Positions 17,322 through 27,191 of a stretch of DNA of 64,000 bases are shown one piece after another. Origin of the DNA: Oscillospiraceae bacterium (lineage in GTDB: Bacteria; Bacillota; Clostridia; Oscillospirales; Ruminococcaceae); the NCBI GenBank assembly GCA_021199855.1, contig JAJQHD010000048.1, positions 26,501-90,500 on the forward strand, in the 5' to 3' direction. Under the pieces are notes generated by a model. That model saw nothing but the letters and a program-made list of their open reading frames with translations. It had not been told where the DNA came from and did not search any database. The translations under genes and the position numbers were made by a program. Position 1 is the stretch's first letter. The number at the start of each line of letters is the position of its first letter.

Positions 17322-18473
17322 TTACTTTCCTCTATGCTCTTTGATAAGACTCTGAATCTTCTCGTGTGGGTCGATGATGGAGCTTACCGACATATCGTGG
17401 TTGAGAGCCGTAATGAAGTAGGAAACATACTTCGAGCAGTCGACAACATGATACCATTCTTTACTCAGGAGTTCCTTAGGAGCATAAGTAAGATTCGTTC
17501 CGAATACTCCGTCGATGATGCCATCACGGTAAGCCTTGTCCATCTCGTCATAGCCTTTTGTGAAGATGCAGTAGGTAGCATAGGTGAAGATTCTCTTTGC
17601 ATGTCTCTTCTTGAGGTCATAGGCGACTTCAATCATCGACTTTCCGGAGGAGATAATGTCGTCCGCAATGAAGATGTCCATTCCCGTGACGTCGTTTCCG
17701 AGATATTCGTGCGCTTCAATCTTGTTGACGCCGTCGATAACCTGGCTGACATCTCTACGCTTGTAGAACATTCCTAAAGTAACCTGGAGCTCAGAGGAAT
17801 AGTGCATGTTTCGATTCATTCCGCCCTCGTCAGGCGATACAATCATGAAGTGCTCTTTGTCTACAATCAGGTCAGGGAAAGCTTTGAATAAAGCTTTAAG
17901 AGCCTGATATGAGGGGACAATGTTGTCAAAGCCCATCAGAGGCACTGCATTCATAACTCTCGGGTCGTGAGCATCGAACGTGAGGACATTCTCAACTCCG
18001 ATATTCTGGAGCTCCTGAAGCATACACGCTCCGTCAAGCGATTCACGTCCGTTTCGCCTGTGCTGTCTGCCACCGTAAAGAAGCGGCATGATTACATTGA
18101 CTCTGTGCGCCTTTCCTCCCGCCGCCTGAATCAATCGTTTTAAGTCCTGAAAATGGTCGTCGGGGGATTTGCGATTCTCATATTCGAAATAAGGATAAGT
18201 GCAGGAGTAGTTTCCAACATCGCAAACGAAGAAAAGGTCATAGCCTCTGACTGTCTCGTAGATGAAGCCTTTTGCGTCACCAGACTGGAATCTCGGGCAG
18301 CTCGCGGGGATAAGGAAGGTATCAATATCTCTTCCTGCCTGTCTTGCCCAGGTTACGAGATAGTTGTTAATCTTCTCACCGAGCTCTTTGGCGTTGTCCA
18401 TTGCGATAATTCCGAGCGGAGCTACACTGAGCTCAGGGTTGAAGATTTGCGAGGTCTTTTTTAACATTGTCAT
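17322..18473 (-). CDS. prs: Ribose-phosphate pyrophosphokinase (PRPP synthetase)
   Basis: Makes PRPP from ribose 5-phosphate and ATP for nucleotide, histidine and tryptophan synthesis. The PRPP-binding loop is DIFIADDIISSGKSM and the catalytic-region segment is MPLLYGGRQHRRNGRE; FDAHDPRVMN follows the family pattern. At 383 residues it is some 65 longer than the usual ~315, with extra N-terminal sequence and an insertion around residues 55-95, which marks the long divergent form seen in some Clostridia. A strong ATGGAGG site lies 10 bp before the first ATG. Confidence 0.92.
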   Translation of the reverse strand: MTMLKKTSQIFNPELSVAPLGIIAMDNAKELGEKINNYLVTWARQAGRDIDTFLIPASCPRFQSGDAKGFIYETVRGYDLFFVCDVGNYSCTYPYFEYENRKSPDDHFQDLKRLIQAAGGKAHRVNVIMPLLYGGRQHRRNGRESLDGACMLQELQNIGVENVLTFDAHDPRVMNAVPLMGFDNIVPSYQALKALFKAFPDLIVDKEHFMIVSPDEGGMNRNMHYSSELQVTLGMFYKRRDVSQVIDGVNKIEAHEYLGNDVTGMDIFIADDIISSGKSMIEVAYDLKKRHAKRIFTYATYCIFTKGYDEMDKAYRDGIIDGVFGTNLTYAPKELLSKEWYHVVDCSKYVSYFITALNHDMSVSSIIDPHEKIQSLIKEHRGK

Positions 18474-18551
18474 TGAATCATGCCTCCATATTGTATTTTG
18501 AATAATAGTGTGTAAGATATGCTATATTCTAAATCTATAAGAGATAGATTT

Positions 18552-19787
18552 CTACAGATGATCGGAGTGCTTCTTTCTTGCACGTCTGACATTGACGAAT
18601 ACAGTCGCCGCCAGCATAGCAACAAGGAAAATTGGAACGAGCCACGGATTGGTTCCGTCAATCTTCAGCTGATTCCAGAGTGTCTGCATTAGTTCGTTTG
18701 TCTCGTCAGAGAGATTGACAAAGACTTCCGTATGCTCATTGAGATATTCATCCGACGGATATTGCAGAGGATTGTTTTTTACCTCATCGTCCAGAAGCTC
18801 GTATGCCGCCTGATTCGGGGTTGAATAGCCGGTATATTCGCAGTTTGCAAGGGCAACTTCAGCTTCGCAGAGGAAGTTTATATACATCTCCGCCGCTTCC
18901 TTGTTCTGAGCGGTAGTTGGAATGCAGATAGCGTCGACAAACTGATTCGTACCCTCAACAGGAATACAGTATGTCAGGTCTTCGTTCTCAGCCATCATGG
19001 TGACGGCATCGCCGGCATAGTAAGGAGCTATTGCGGCGGAACCGCCCTCCATCTTGTCGAAAATCTCGTCCATTACGTACGCCTGAACTATCGACTTCTG
19101 CTCTTTCAGAAGAAGTGCCGCTTCCTGAAGCTCCAACTCGTCTTCAGTGTTCTGGGAATATCCCAAATACGTAAGAGCAATGCCGAATGCGTCACGTGGA
19201 TTGTTGAACATCAGAATATTTCCAGCATACTTTTCATCCCAGAGTGACGACCAGGATGTTATCTTCTCATCGACCATAGTCGTGTTATAGATGATAACAA
19301 CCATTCCCCAAAGGTAGGGAACCGAGTATTCGTTCGTCGGATCGTATTCGGGATAGAGGAACGTGTCCATGATGTTCGCAAGATTCGGGATGTTGTCAAG
19401 GTCGAGCTTTTGTACAAGACCCTCATCAATCATCTTTGAAATCATGTAGTCGCTCGGGATGATGATGTCATACTCCGCGCTTCCCGACTGAATCTTCGAG
19501 TAGAGAGTTTCGTTGCTTGCAAATGTTGTGTAGTTGACTTCGATTCCTGTAAGAGCTTCAAACGCTTCGTTTACGTCGAGCATGTCCGCTTCGTTCAGGC
19601 ACATATACTCGCCCCAGTTGGCGACGTTGAGTATAACGTCCTGTCCCATGAATCGGGTATAGTCGTAGTTGGAAAGGAGCTCCTCATCTAGCTCTGAATA
19701 GGCACCGTATGCATTTCCCGAAGAGCATCCGCAGAGGGAAAGCGCAAGAATAAGAAATGCCGTAAGAAAAGCAAACAGTTTTCTCAT
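18552..19787 (-). CDS. potD: Spermidine/putrescine-binding lipoprotein PotD with C-terminal membrane segment
   Basis: Extracellular solute-binding protein of a polyamine ABC importer, 411 residues. A lipoprotein signal with lipobox LSLCGC (Cys20-21) opens the protein. The PotD core follows (VLNVANWGEYM, YDIIIPSDYMISKM, PYLWGMVVIIYNT, RDAFGIALTYLGYS). Unusually, the C-terminus carries a hydrophobic segment (about residues 383-402, WLVPIFLVAMLAATVFVN) and a basic tail, so the mature protein appears tethered at both ends. It is the last gene of potABCD; its start overlaps the potC stop by 4 bp, indicating translational coupling. Confidence 0.93.
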   Translation of the reverse strand: MRKLFAFLTAFLILALSLCGCSSGNAYGAYSELDEELLSNYDYTRFMGQDVILNVANWGEYMCLNEADMLDVNEAFEALTGIEVNYTTFASNETLYSKIQSGSAEYDIIIPSDYMISKMIDEGLVQKLDLDNIPNLANIMDTFLYPEYDPTNEYSVPYLWGMVVIIYNTTMVDEKITSWSSLWDEKYAGNILMFNNPRDAFGIALTYLGYSQNTEDELELQEAALLLKEQKSIVQAYVMDEIFDKMEGGSAAIAPYYAGDAVTMMAENEDLTYCIPVEGTNQFVDAICIPTTAQNKEAAEMYINFLCEAEVALANCEYTGYSTPNQAAYELLDDEVKNNPLQYPSDEYLNEHTEVFVNLSDETNELMQTLWNQLKIDGTNPWLVPIFLVAMLAATVFVNVRRARKKHSDHL

Positions 19788-20614
19788 ACCATGCTCTCCT
19801 TCCTCTGAGCGGCACGGAATTGCTCCTGTTCACGCCTCAGCTTGCGGTTGTCGAGTATGTTTTTGGTTATGAGGATAACGCAGATTACGAGGAAGATAAT
19901 CGCCGAAAGAGCGTTAATCTCGGGTGAGACTTTAAGTCTCGTCATAGACTCAATTGTGATTGAAAGAGTCTGCACGTTCGTGCCGGATGTGAAGTAGCTG
20001 ACGACGAAGTCGTCAATCGAGTAGGTGACACTCATGAGAAATCCCGTGAAAATGCCTGGCATAATCTCAGGAATAACGACCTTAAAGAACGCCTGTCTCT
20101 GATTGCACCCAAGGTCCTGAGCGGCTTCAACAAGACTCGGATTCATACTTCTGAGCTTCGGAAGAACGCTGTATATGACGTAAGGAACATCGAATGAGAT
20201 ATGCGACAGTATAAGTGAAGCAAAACCGAACTGGAATCCGAACGAGGTTCTGAAAAACTGGAAGAGAAGCATGAGTGATACGCCCATGATGATTTCCGGA
20301 CTGACAACAGGTATATATGTCAGGTTCATGAAAACAGTTTTTGAGCGCTTTTTCATGCTGTTGATGCCAAGCGCCGCAGTAGTGCCCAGGATTGTAGCGA
20401 AAATCGACGCCGCAAGCGCAACTATGACGGTGTTCCTTAAAGACGTGAGTATCGTCTCATTGTGAAACAGCTTGACATACCAGTCAAGAGTGAAGCCTGT
20501 CCAGTTGGAACGTGACTTCGACACGTTGAATGAGAATACAATCAGAACGAGAATCGGAAGATACAGGAACAAGTACAAAGCGTACATGTAAAGTTTGGAG
20601 GACAGCTTTCTCAT
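19784..20614 (-). CDS. potC: Spermidine/putrescine ABC transporter permease PotC
   Basis: 276-residue inner permease with six predicted membrane segments and the EAA-loop VEAAQDLGCNQRQAFFKVVIPEIMPG (contact with the ATPase; given here only as its conserved start and end, VEAAQDLG and IPEIMPG). The C-terminus is highly charged. The start overlaps the potB stop (ATGA-type), and the end overlaps potD. Confidence 0.93.
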   Translation of the reverse strand: MRKLSSKLYMYALYLFLYLPILVLIVFSFNVSKSRSNWTGFTLDWYVKLFHNETILTSLRNTVIVALAASIFATILGTTAALGINSMKKRSKTVFMNLTYIPVVSPEIIMGVSLMLLFQFFRTSFGFQFGFASLILSHISFDVPYVIYSVLPKLRSMNPSLVEAAQDLGCNQRQAFFKVVIPEIMPGIFTGFLMSVTYSIDDFVVSYFTSGTNVQTLSITIESMTRLKVSPEINALSAIIFLVICVILITKNILDNRKLRREQEQFRAAQRKESMV

Positions 20615-21420
20615 AGCATAACCTCCTCTTCCGAGCCGAACTGGTTGAACAGACTCATCAGGAATATTACAACCACCATAAGTACCAGCGCCATAGCTGA
20701 GCCCAAGTGCGGGTTGTACGAAGTTCCTAGGAACTGCGATTCGATTATATCGCCGATAAGGTCGTTCGTTCCGCCACCGAGCATCCTTGAAATTACGAAT
20801 GTCGAAACACTCGGGATGAAAACTGCTATAATGCCTGAATTGATACCGGGCATCGAAAGTGGCAGAATAACTCTTCTTACGAGGTTGAAGTTATTGGCGC
20901 CCAAATCCCTTGCCGCCTCAATAACGCTCGAATCAATCTTTACCATTACCGAATAAAGTGGCAGAATCATGAACGGCAGATAGTTATATACCATACCAAG
21001 TATAACTGCGCCGCCGGTGTTGATAAGATTCAGAGGACCAATCCCGAACAGCCCTAAAAACTTGTTTATAAGACCGTTTGATTCGAGAAGAGTCATCCAG
21101 GCGTAGGTTCTTAAGATGAAGTTTGTCCACATAGGGACCATTATTAAAACTATAAGCGAGGACTGGTTGAACGACTTTGCACGCGAAATGATATATGCCG
21201 CGGGAAAAGCCAGAACAAGACAGATAACCGTTGCGATAATGGCGAATAATATTGAGCGGAACAGTACCGCCATATAGTCGGACATATCGAACAGGTTTTG
21301 AAGCGTAAAGCTTCCGTCAGAATCGGTAAGAGCGAATCCGATTACAAGTCCTAGAGGAATTATCGTGAAGACGAGAATCCATACAGCGTATGGAACAGCA
21401 AAAACCTTGGATACTTTCAA
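20611..21420 (-). CDS. potB: Spermidine/putrescine ABC transporter permease PotB
   Basis: 269-residue permease; six hydrophobic segments and the EAA motif IEAARDLGANNF followed by ILPLSMPG. It starts with TTG at 21420, 9 bp after a GGAGG sequence that itself overlaps the potA stop region; no ATG of comparable position exists. It pairs with PotC to form the transmembrane channel. Confidence 0.92.
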   Translation of the reverse strand: MKVSKVFAVPYAVWILVFTIIPLGLVIGFALTDSDGSFTLQNLFDMSDYMAVLFRSILFAIIATVICLVLAFPAAYIISRAKSFNQSSLIVLIMVPMWTNFILRTYAWMTLLESNGLINKFLGLFGIGPLNLINTGGAVILGMVYNYLPFMILPLYSVMVKIDSSVIEAARDLGANNFNLVRRVILPLSMPGINSGIIAVFIPSVSTFVISRMLGGGTNDLIGDIIESQFLGTSYNPHLGSAMALVLMVVVIFLMSLFNQFGSEEEVML

Positions 21421-21424
21421 CGGT

Positions 21425-22468
21425 TTAAGCCTCCGACTTGTGCATGATATGTATGTCCATAGGCGTTACATTCATGCCGATAATCGCTCCTATCTCCTCG
21501 CTCTGAGTGGAGTGTATTTTCCATTTGTAGCCGAGAGCATCGACGCCGATTTCGTAGTGAATGCCCTTGAAAATACAGCTTTCAACTACTCCGACGATAG
21601 CTCCTTGATACTGAGGCACAACCTTGATGTCTTCCGGTCTTATGACAACGTCAACAAGCTCGTCAGGGGCGAATCCCTGATCCACGCAGGAGAATTCTTT
21701 TCCGGCGAACTCGACTAAGAAGTCGCGTCTCATTATTCCGTCTATAATGTTTGACTCGCCGATAAAGTCGGCAACAAAGGCGTTTGCAGGTTCGTTATAG
21801 ATATCCTGCGGTGTGCCAATCTGCTGAATTGAGCCGTCTCTCATTACGACTACCGTGTCACTCATCGTGAGAGCTTCCTCCTGGTCGTGTGTGACATAAA
21901 TAAACGTAATTTCAAGTTCACGTTGCATCCTCTTCAGCTCAATCTGCATTTCCTTTCGGAGTTTCAAATCCAATGCACCCAGCGGTTCGTCGAGCAGAAG
22001 AACCTTCGGGCGATTGACGAGAGCTCTGGCAATGGCAATTCTTTGCTGTTGTCCGCCGGAAAGAGAATTGACCGAGCGTTTCTCAAAGCCTCGCATGTTT
22101 ACAAGCTCAAGCATCTCTCCAACACGCTTTGCGATTTCTTTCTCGGGAAGCTTCTGAATCCTGAGACCGAAAGCAATGTTGTCGTAGATATTCAAATGGG
22201 GGAAAAGCGCGTACTTCTGGAAGACAGTGTTGACCTCACGCTTGTGGGGTGGGAGGTTGTTAATCTTCACGCCGTTAAAAAATAGCTCACCGCTTGCCAT
22301 TTCGGCAAAGCCACCAATGATCCGCAGTGTTGTGGTCTTTCCGCATCCCGACGGACCCAAGAGTGTTACGAACTGCTTGTCCACTATGTCGAGGTTGATG
22401 CTCTTGAGCACCTGAATCCCGTCATACTCGACAACAGCATTTCGTATGCTGATGATAGTATTTTTCAA
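21425..22468 (-). CDS. potA: Spermidine/putrescine ABC transporter ATPase PotA
   Basis: 347-residue ATPase that powers polyamine uptake. Walker [14 protein letters not shown]-loop [11 protein letters not shown], signature [17 protein letters not shown], Walker [13 protein letters not shown] and the switch His in THDQEEAL are all present; a C-terminal TOBE-like domain (about 260-345) follows. The start is TTG at 22468, with AAGGAG 13 bp upstream, a loose spacing. The gene leads the potABCD operon behind a good promoter. Confidence 0.93.
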   Translation of the reverse strand: MKNTIISIRNAVVEYDGIQVLKSINLDIVDKQFVTLLGPSGCGKTTTLRIIGGFAEMASGELFFNGVKINNLPPHKREVNTVFQKYALFPHLNIYDNIAFGLRIQKLPEKEIAKRVGEMLELVNMRGFEKRSVNSLSGGQQQRIAIARALVNRPKVLLLDEPLGALDLKLRKEMQIELKRMQRELEITFIYVTHDQEEALTMSDTVVVMRDGSIQQIGTPQDIYNEPANAFVADFIGESNIIDGIMRRDFLVEFAGKEFSCVDQGFAPDELVDVVIRPEDIKVVPQYQGAIVGVVESCIFKGIHYEIGVDALGYKWKIHSTQSEEIGAIIGMNVTPMDIHIMHKSEA

Positions 22469-22536
22469 TTACAATCTTTGTCTCCTTGTTTTAAACAATT
22501 TTTTCGGCAGCATGATACCCCATAATGCCACTATTC

Positions 22537-22565
22537 ATTATATAGCAAATTCAGACCGTTTACAA
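22537..22565 (-). promoter_or_regulatory. Promoter for potABCD
   Basis: Minus-strand -35 TTGTAA (22560-22565), 17-bp spacer, -10 TATAAT (22537-22542), about 70 bp before potA. Confidence 0.7.
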
Positions 22566-22683
22566 TAATAAAATTATAAATATTCCTGCTATTTTGATAG
22601 GATTTTTTTATCCTTTTTTCGTACTTTGCACCGTCGTCAACCCGAAATTCAAAAAAATCTTCTCGCTCTCGCGAAAATAGGCA

Positions 22684-22712
22684 TTGAATTGCGTCCCGAA
22701 ATGTTATATAAT
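22684..22712 (+). promoter_or_regulatory. Promoter for the murD-dnaE operon
   Basis: -35 TTGAAT (22684-22689), 17-bp spacer, -10 TATAAT (22707-22712), about 72 bp before murD. Divergent from the potA promoter. Confidence 0.78.
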
Positions 22713-22784
22713 ATCATAGGCTGAAAATGTATAGTGACGTATTGTGTGTTCAGCCCAGCAAAAGAAATCGAAAGGCGTGAATAT

Positions 22785-24179
22785 ATGAACAAGACACAGA
22801 GATTTTTTGATTCTCTTAAAGATATGAAAGTTGCCTTCATCGGCACCGGTGTAAGCCATACCGAACTTATAAGACTGTTCCTGTCCAAAGGAATAGATGT
22901 AACCGTTCTCGACAAGAAGACAAAAGACCAATACGACCAAGAGCTTTACAATGAACTCTCCGAAAAAGGCGTTAAGTTTGTACTGGGTGAAAGCTATCTC
23001 GACAGCCTCACTGACTATGACGTAGTCTACAGAACCCCGGGAATGTACTATAACAACCCGAAGCTCGTTGAAGCGAGACAGGCAGGAGTCATAATAACAA
23101 GCGAGATGGAGTCCTTCTTCGAGCTCTGCCCGTGCAAGATTTACGCAGTCACCGGCTCCGACGGCAAGACCACGACAACAACGATTATTTCTGAATTCTT
23201 AAAAGCCGAAGGCTACAAGGTCTGGCTCGGAGGAAATATCGGAAAAGCACTTCTTCCAAGAATCGAGAGCATTTCCGAAACCGACTTTGCAGTAGTCGAG
23301 CTTTCAAGCTTCCAGCTTATCTCAATGCGTGAGTCTCCCGACGTCGCAGTAATCACGAATATTTCTCCCAACCACCTCGACGTTCACGGGACGATGGACG
23401 AGTATATTTCTGCAAAATGCAATATTTTAGACCATCAGAGCGCATTCTCAAAGGCTGTCCTGAATCAGGACAATGCCGAGACAGTCAAGCTCAGTTCACA
23501 CGTCAGAGGAAATCTTGTAGGATTTTCAAGGCTTTCTCCCGTCAAGGTCGGGGCATATCTCAATCCCGACAGAGTCCTCTGCTATTGTGATGGAAGAAAA
23601 ACAGTCAAGATAATCCCAGCTGAGAGAATCAAGCTTCCTGGCGAGCACAATATTGAAAACTACCTTGCGGCAATCAGCGCAGTCTGGGGAGATGTTTCCA
23701 TCGACTCCATCTGCCGCGTTGCACGTCATTTTGGCGGAGTTGAGCACAGAATCGAATTCGTACGTGAGCTTGACGGCGTCAAGTACTATAACGACTCGAT
23801 AGCCTCCAGCCCGACAAGAGTAATAGCCGGTCTCAAAGCCTTCGGAACAAAGATAATAGTTATCGCCGGAGGCTATGACAAAAAGATTCCCTTTGAACCG
23901 CTTGCAGAGCCGGTCAACAAGTACGTCAAGACCCTGATTCTCATGGGTCAGACCGCACCGAAGATTGAGAAAGCTGTCACCGACACTCCGTTCTATAACC
24001 CTGATGAGCTGAAAATCCTTCACGCTTCCGGAATGGAAGAAGCGGTTGAGCTCGCAAGAAGGTGCGCCGAGCCAGGCGACATAATAACCCTTTCGCCTGC
24101 ATGTGCCTCGTTTGACATGTACCCGAACTTTGAAGTCAGAGGCAGGCACTTCAAGTCAATTGTGAGTGGTCTAAGATAA
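22785..24179 (+). CDS. murD: UDP-N-acetylmuramoylalanine--D-glutamate ligase MurD
   Basis: Adds D-glutamate to UDP-MurNAc-L-Ala in peptidoglycan precursor synthesis; cytosolic, 464 residues. Rossmann start KVAFIGTGVSHTELIRLF, ATP loop GSDGKTTTTT, ISPNHLDVHGTMDEY and HRIEFVRELDGVKYYNDSIA are classic Mur ligase/MurD features. The ATG at 22785 follows AAAGGCG at good spacing; the upstream extension from 22734 is not family-like. The stop codon overlaps the next start (TAATG). Confidence 0.95.
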   Translation: MNKTQRFFDSLKDMKVAFIGTGVSHTELIRLFLSKGIDVTVLDKKTKDQYDQELYNELSEKGVKFVLGESYLDSLTDYDVVYRTPGMYYNNPKLVEARQAGVIITSEMESFFELCPCKIYAVTGSDGKTTTTTIISEFLKAEGYKVWLGGNIGKALLPRIESISETDFAVVELSSFQLISMRESPDVAVITNISPNHLDVHGTMDEYISAKCNILDHQSAFSKAVLNQDNAETVKLSSHVRGNLVGFSRLSPVKVGAYLNPDRVLCYCDGRKTVKIIPAERIKLPGEHNIENYLAAISAVWGDVSIDSICRVARHFGGVEHRIEFVRELDGVKYYNDSIASSPTRVIAGLKAFGTKIIVIAGGYDKKIPFEPLAEPVNKYVKTLILMGQTAPKIEKAVTDTPFYNPDELKILHASGMEEAVELARRCAEPGDIITLSPACASFDMYPNFEVRGRHFKSIVSGLR

Positions 24180-24952
24180 TGATAAGGCGAATAGACAGCT
24201 TTGACAACGCAAAGCTACTCCTCCGAGATTCTCACTATTCGAGAATAATCCTGTCTCACATTCTCGCCTACGGAACTGAATTCGATTTCTGTGAGTTCTA
24301 CGAGCTACTGAAAGGCAACAAGCGTGTCGGAATCTTCGCATCAATGAACAGCTCACTGACGGTTGACCTGCTGGACGATGCCCATAGCTCATCCGGCTGT
24401 ATAAGGGAAACCGCCGAGTTCATCCGGTTCAAGTACCCGATGTTCGTTGAGATGCCGGAAGTGCTGATTCCGAGACGAGGTTTGAGCGAGTATCGCAAGG
24501 AAAAGAGATATTTCTTCTCCGTACCGGCTAATGAAGAAGTGCTAGAAGACAAAGAGCTTTTGCGTGAGCTTCCATATGAATCTGTTTTCGGAACCGCTTT
24601 TTCGGGACAGGATGCAAACTATGGCTTGTGGCTCACAGACACTGTAAGACGTGTGAACAAAGGGATAGTTCGCATCTATGGCTATAAATCGTCTGTTCTT
24701 ACGGTTAAGTGCCAGAGCTACGGAAGAGCCTATCTTGCGGATATAGCGACGCCTGAGGCTGACAGAGGCAAAGGCTATGCCTCAACACTTATAAAACTCG
24801 TTTCGCAGGATCTGAAAAAAGAGGGAATAGAGTACTATCTTGCGTCAGACGAATCGATGAAAGATTTTTACCTTCGCCTCGGTTGCGCTGAACTAGGCGA
24901 GGACTATGTACTGAAACTAAAGGAAAGAAAAGATTATGAAGAACTTGTTTAA
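24179..24952 (+). CDS. GNAT family N-acetyltransferase
   Basis: 257-residue acetyltransferase of unknown substrate. The C-terminal half carries the GNAT fold: YLADIATPEADRGKGYASTL is motif A with the acetyl-CoA loop, followed by YYLASDESMKDFYLRLG. The N-terminal ~120 residues are a divergent companion GNAT-like domain. Its ATG overlaps the murD stop and its end overlaps the next gene by 17 bp, so it is embedded in the operon. Confidence 0.85.
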   Translation: MIRRIDSFDNAKLLLRDSHYSRIILSHILAYGTEFDFCEFYELLKGNKRVGIFASMNSSLTVDLLDDAHSSSGCIRETAEFIRFKYPMFVEMPEVLIPRRGLSEYRKEKRYFFSVPANEEVLEDKELLRELPYESVFGTAFSGQDANYGLWLTDTVRRVNKGIVRIYGYKSSVLTVKCQSYGRAYLADIATPEADRGKGYASTLIKLVSQDLKKEGIEYYLASDESMKDFYLRLGCAELGEDYVLKLKERKDYEELV

Positions 24953-26207
24953 TATCGATGAAAGAATCCTTAAGCTTGCAGATGAAGCCGAGGCTCAGTG
25001 TTCGGAAGCTTTCAAGAGAATTGATAAGATTGCGGAATATAACAGCATGAAGGTGCTTTCTGCGTTCATAAAAAATAACGTCAGCGAAACCTGCCTTCAC
25101 GGTACAACCGGCTATGGCTATGACGATGTCGGAAGAGACACTCTTGACAAGGTATATGCTACAGCCTTTGGCTGTGAGGACGCACTCGTCCGCCATACAA
25201 TCGTAAACGGCACCCACGCGCTCTCAACTGCGCTTTTCGGAGTCTTAAGACCGGGCGACAAGCTTCTGATGCTCTGCGGCGCACCCTATGACACACTTGA
25301 AGAGGTCATCGGCAAGCGTGGCGAAAAGGGCAACGGCTCACTCATGGATTACGGAATCGAGTATGAGGAAATCGAGCTTTTGGAGAACGGTATGCCCGAT
25401 TTGGAAGCTATCACCGAAAAAGTAAAGACCGCAACGGTCGCCTATATCCAGCGTTCAAGAGGTTATTCCACAAGACCATCCTATACTATTGCAGACATAG
25501 AGAAGATGATTCAGGCTGTCAAGAAGGGCAACCCGAACGCAATAATAATGGTCGACAACTGCTACGGCGAATTCGTCGACACGAAGGAACCGACCGAAGT
25601 CGGTGCCGACCTCATTATGGGTTCACTCATCAAGAACCCCGGCGGAGGAATCGCCTCAACCGGCGGATATATCGCCGGAAGAAAAGATTTGGTCGAAAAA
25701 TGCGCGTATCGCTTGACGGTAGTTGGCATGGGAAAAGAAGTCGGAGCAAGCCTCCACCAGAACAGAGAAATGTATCAGGGCTTCTTCTTAGCTCCCCAGG
25801 CGACAGCCGCCGCAGTAAAGACTTCCGAATTTGCCTGTGCACTTCTGGGACTCTTGGGTTACGAATCACTCCCGAAGCAGGGCGAGCCTAGAGCGGATAT
25901 AATCGCATCAATACTACTCAAGAACGAGAAAACTCTCACGTCATTTATAAAGGGAATCCAGAAGGGTGCGCCGATTGACAGCTACCTCATTCCCGAAGCA
26001 ATCCCCACTCCCGGCTATGAAAGCCCGGTAATAATGGCGGCAGGAGCCTTCACAATGGGAGCTTCGATTGAATTCTCAGCCGATGCCCCGATTAGAGAAC
26101 CCTATGCCGCATGGCTTCAGGGCGCATTAACATATCCAACAGGAAAAGCAGGAATACTTATTGCCGTTCAGAACATGCTTGAGGACGGCGAGATAAAACT
26201 GGATTAA
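24936..26207 (+). CDS. Methionine gamma-lyase-related PLP protein (aluminium resistance / YnbB family)
   Basis: 423-residue cystathionine gamma-synthase-like PLP protein of the YnbB/aluminium-resistance family: ETCLHGTTGYGYDDVGRDTLD near the N-terminus, TIVNGTHALSTALFG, VAYIQRSRGYSTRPS, IMVDNCYGEFVD and the PLP lysine in MGSLIKNPGGG. Activity in this branch is presumed to be C-S lyase-like but is not established. AAAGGAAAG precedes the ATG. It sits in the murD-hprK operon, as commonly seen in Clostridia. Confidence 0.88.
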   Translation: MKNLFNIDERILKLADEAEAQCSEAFKRIDKIAEYNSMKVLSAFIKNNVSETCLHGTTGYGYDDVGRDTLDKVYATAFGCEDALVRHTIVNGTHALSTALFGVLRPGDKLLMLCGAPYDTLEEVIGKRGEKGNGSLMDYGIEYEEIELLENGMPDLEAITEKVKTATVAYIQRSRGYSTRPSYTIADIEKMIQAVKKGNPNAIIMVDNCYGEFVDTKEPTEVGADLIMGSLIKNPGGGIASTGGYIAGRKDLVEKCAYRLTVVGMGKEVGASLHQNREMYQGFFLAPQATAAAVKTSEFACALLGLLGYESLPKQGEPRADIIASILLKNEKTLTSFIKGIQKGAPIDSYLIPEAIPTPGYESPVIMAAGAFTMGASIEFSADAPIREPYAAWLQGALTYPTGKAGILIAVQNMLEDGEIKLD

Positions 26208-26231
26208 CAATTACACAGGAAGGAGAAACCA

Positions 26232-27191
26232 ATGGCAGAAAAATATACAGTTTCACTCGCGCAATTTGCGAAGGAAGTAAACTTAAAAACGGTCTACACA
26301 CCGAAGGATTTATCCAAAATTCTGATATCCAATAACGATATCAACCGCCCGGGTCTTCAGCTCACCGGCTTCTACGCCTATTTCAACAACGAGAAGATTC
26401 AGATTTGCGGGAACACCGAATTCGCCTATCTTCAGGGACTTGCGTCGGATGAGAGAAAAAGAGCCCTGATGACTCTGTTCTCCTATAAATTCCCGGCTCT
26501 GATTATCTCCCGTGGACATGAGCCATTCCCGGAAATGATGGATGCGGCAACAGAATATGGCGTCCCGGTTCTCTCGTCAGAGCTTGACACCTCCGAGGTT
26601 ATGTCAAGAGGAATCGCATACCTTAACACTCAGCTCGGTCAGAGAATCACCCGCCACGGCGTTCTCATCGAAATCTACGGCGAAGGCGTCCTCATCGTCG
26701 GCGAAAGTGGTGTCGGTAAATCCGAAACTGCAATCGAGCTCGTCAAGAGAGGACACAGACTTGTTGCTGACGACGCAGTTGAAATAAAGAAAGTATCTGC
26801 AATCTCCCTTGTCGGCTCATCTCCCGATAATATCCGCCACTTCATCGAGCTCAGAGGCATCGGAATCGTCAACGCAAGAAGGCTCTTTGGTATGGGAGCT
26901 GTCAAGATGACAGAGAAGATTGACCTTGTCGTCAAGCTCGAAATCTGGGATCCCGATAAGGTTTACGACAGAATGGGCGTCGACTCCGAAAGCATGGACA
27001 TCTTGGGGGTAAACATTCCCTGTATCACAATCCCTGTTAAGCCCGGACGTAACCTTGCAGTAATTCTCGAAGTTGCCGCAATGAACAACCGACAGAAGAA
27101 GATGGGCTATAACGCCGCTCAGGAGCTTCTCAATAACTTAGGTCTTGAAATGGAAGGCACCGAGACTGTTTCCAAGTGGGAGGATTTCTGA
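26232..27191 (+). CDS. hprK: HPr kinase/phosphorylase
   Basis: Phosphorylates HPr of the sugar PTS on Ser46 and reverses it, controlling carbon catabolite repression. 319 residues: N-terminal regulatory domain, then the kinase with Walker A GESGVGKS (157-164) and the adjacent LVADDAVEI, and the HprK signature LRGIGIVNARRLFGMGAV. AGGAAGGAG lies before the ATG. The stop shares bases with the next start. Confidence 0.96.
   Translation: MAEKYTVSLAQFAKEVNLKTVYTPKDLSKILISNNDINRPGLQLTGFYAYFNNEKIQICGNTEFAYLQGLASDERKRALMTLFSYKFPALIISRGHEPFPEMMDAATEYGVPVLSSELDTSEVMSRGIAYLNTQLGQRITRHGVLIEIYGEGVLIVGESGVGKSETAIELVKRGHRLVADDAVEIKKVSAISLVGSSPDNIRHFIELRGIGIVNARRLFGMGAVKMTEKIDLVVKLEIWDPDKVYDRMGVDSESMDILGVNIPCITIPVKPGRNLAVILEVAAMNNRQKKMGYNAAQELLNNLGLEMEGTETVSKWEDF

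Noticed and set aside
22469..22784. Hidden small gene or riboswitch between potA and murD
   Set aside because: The gap is explained by two divergent promoters and AT-rich sequence; no frame with a ribosome site and no conserved riboswitch core seen.
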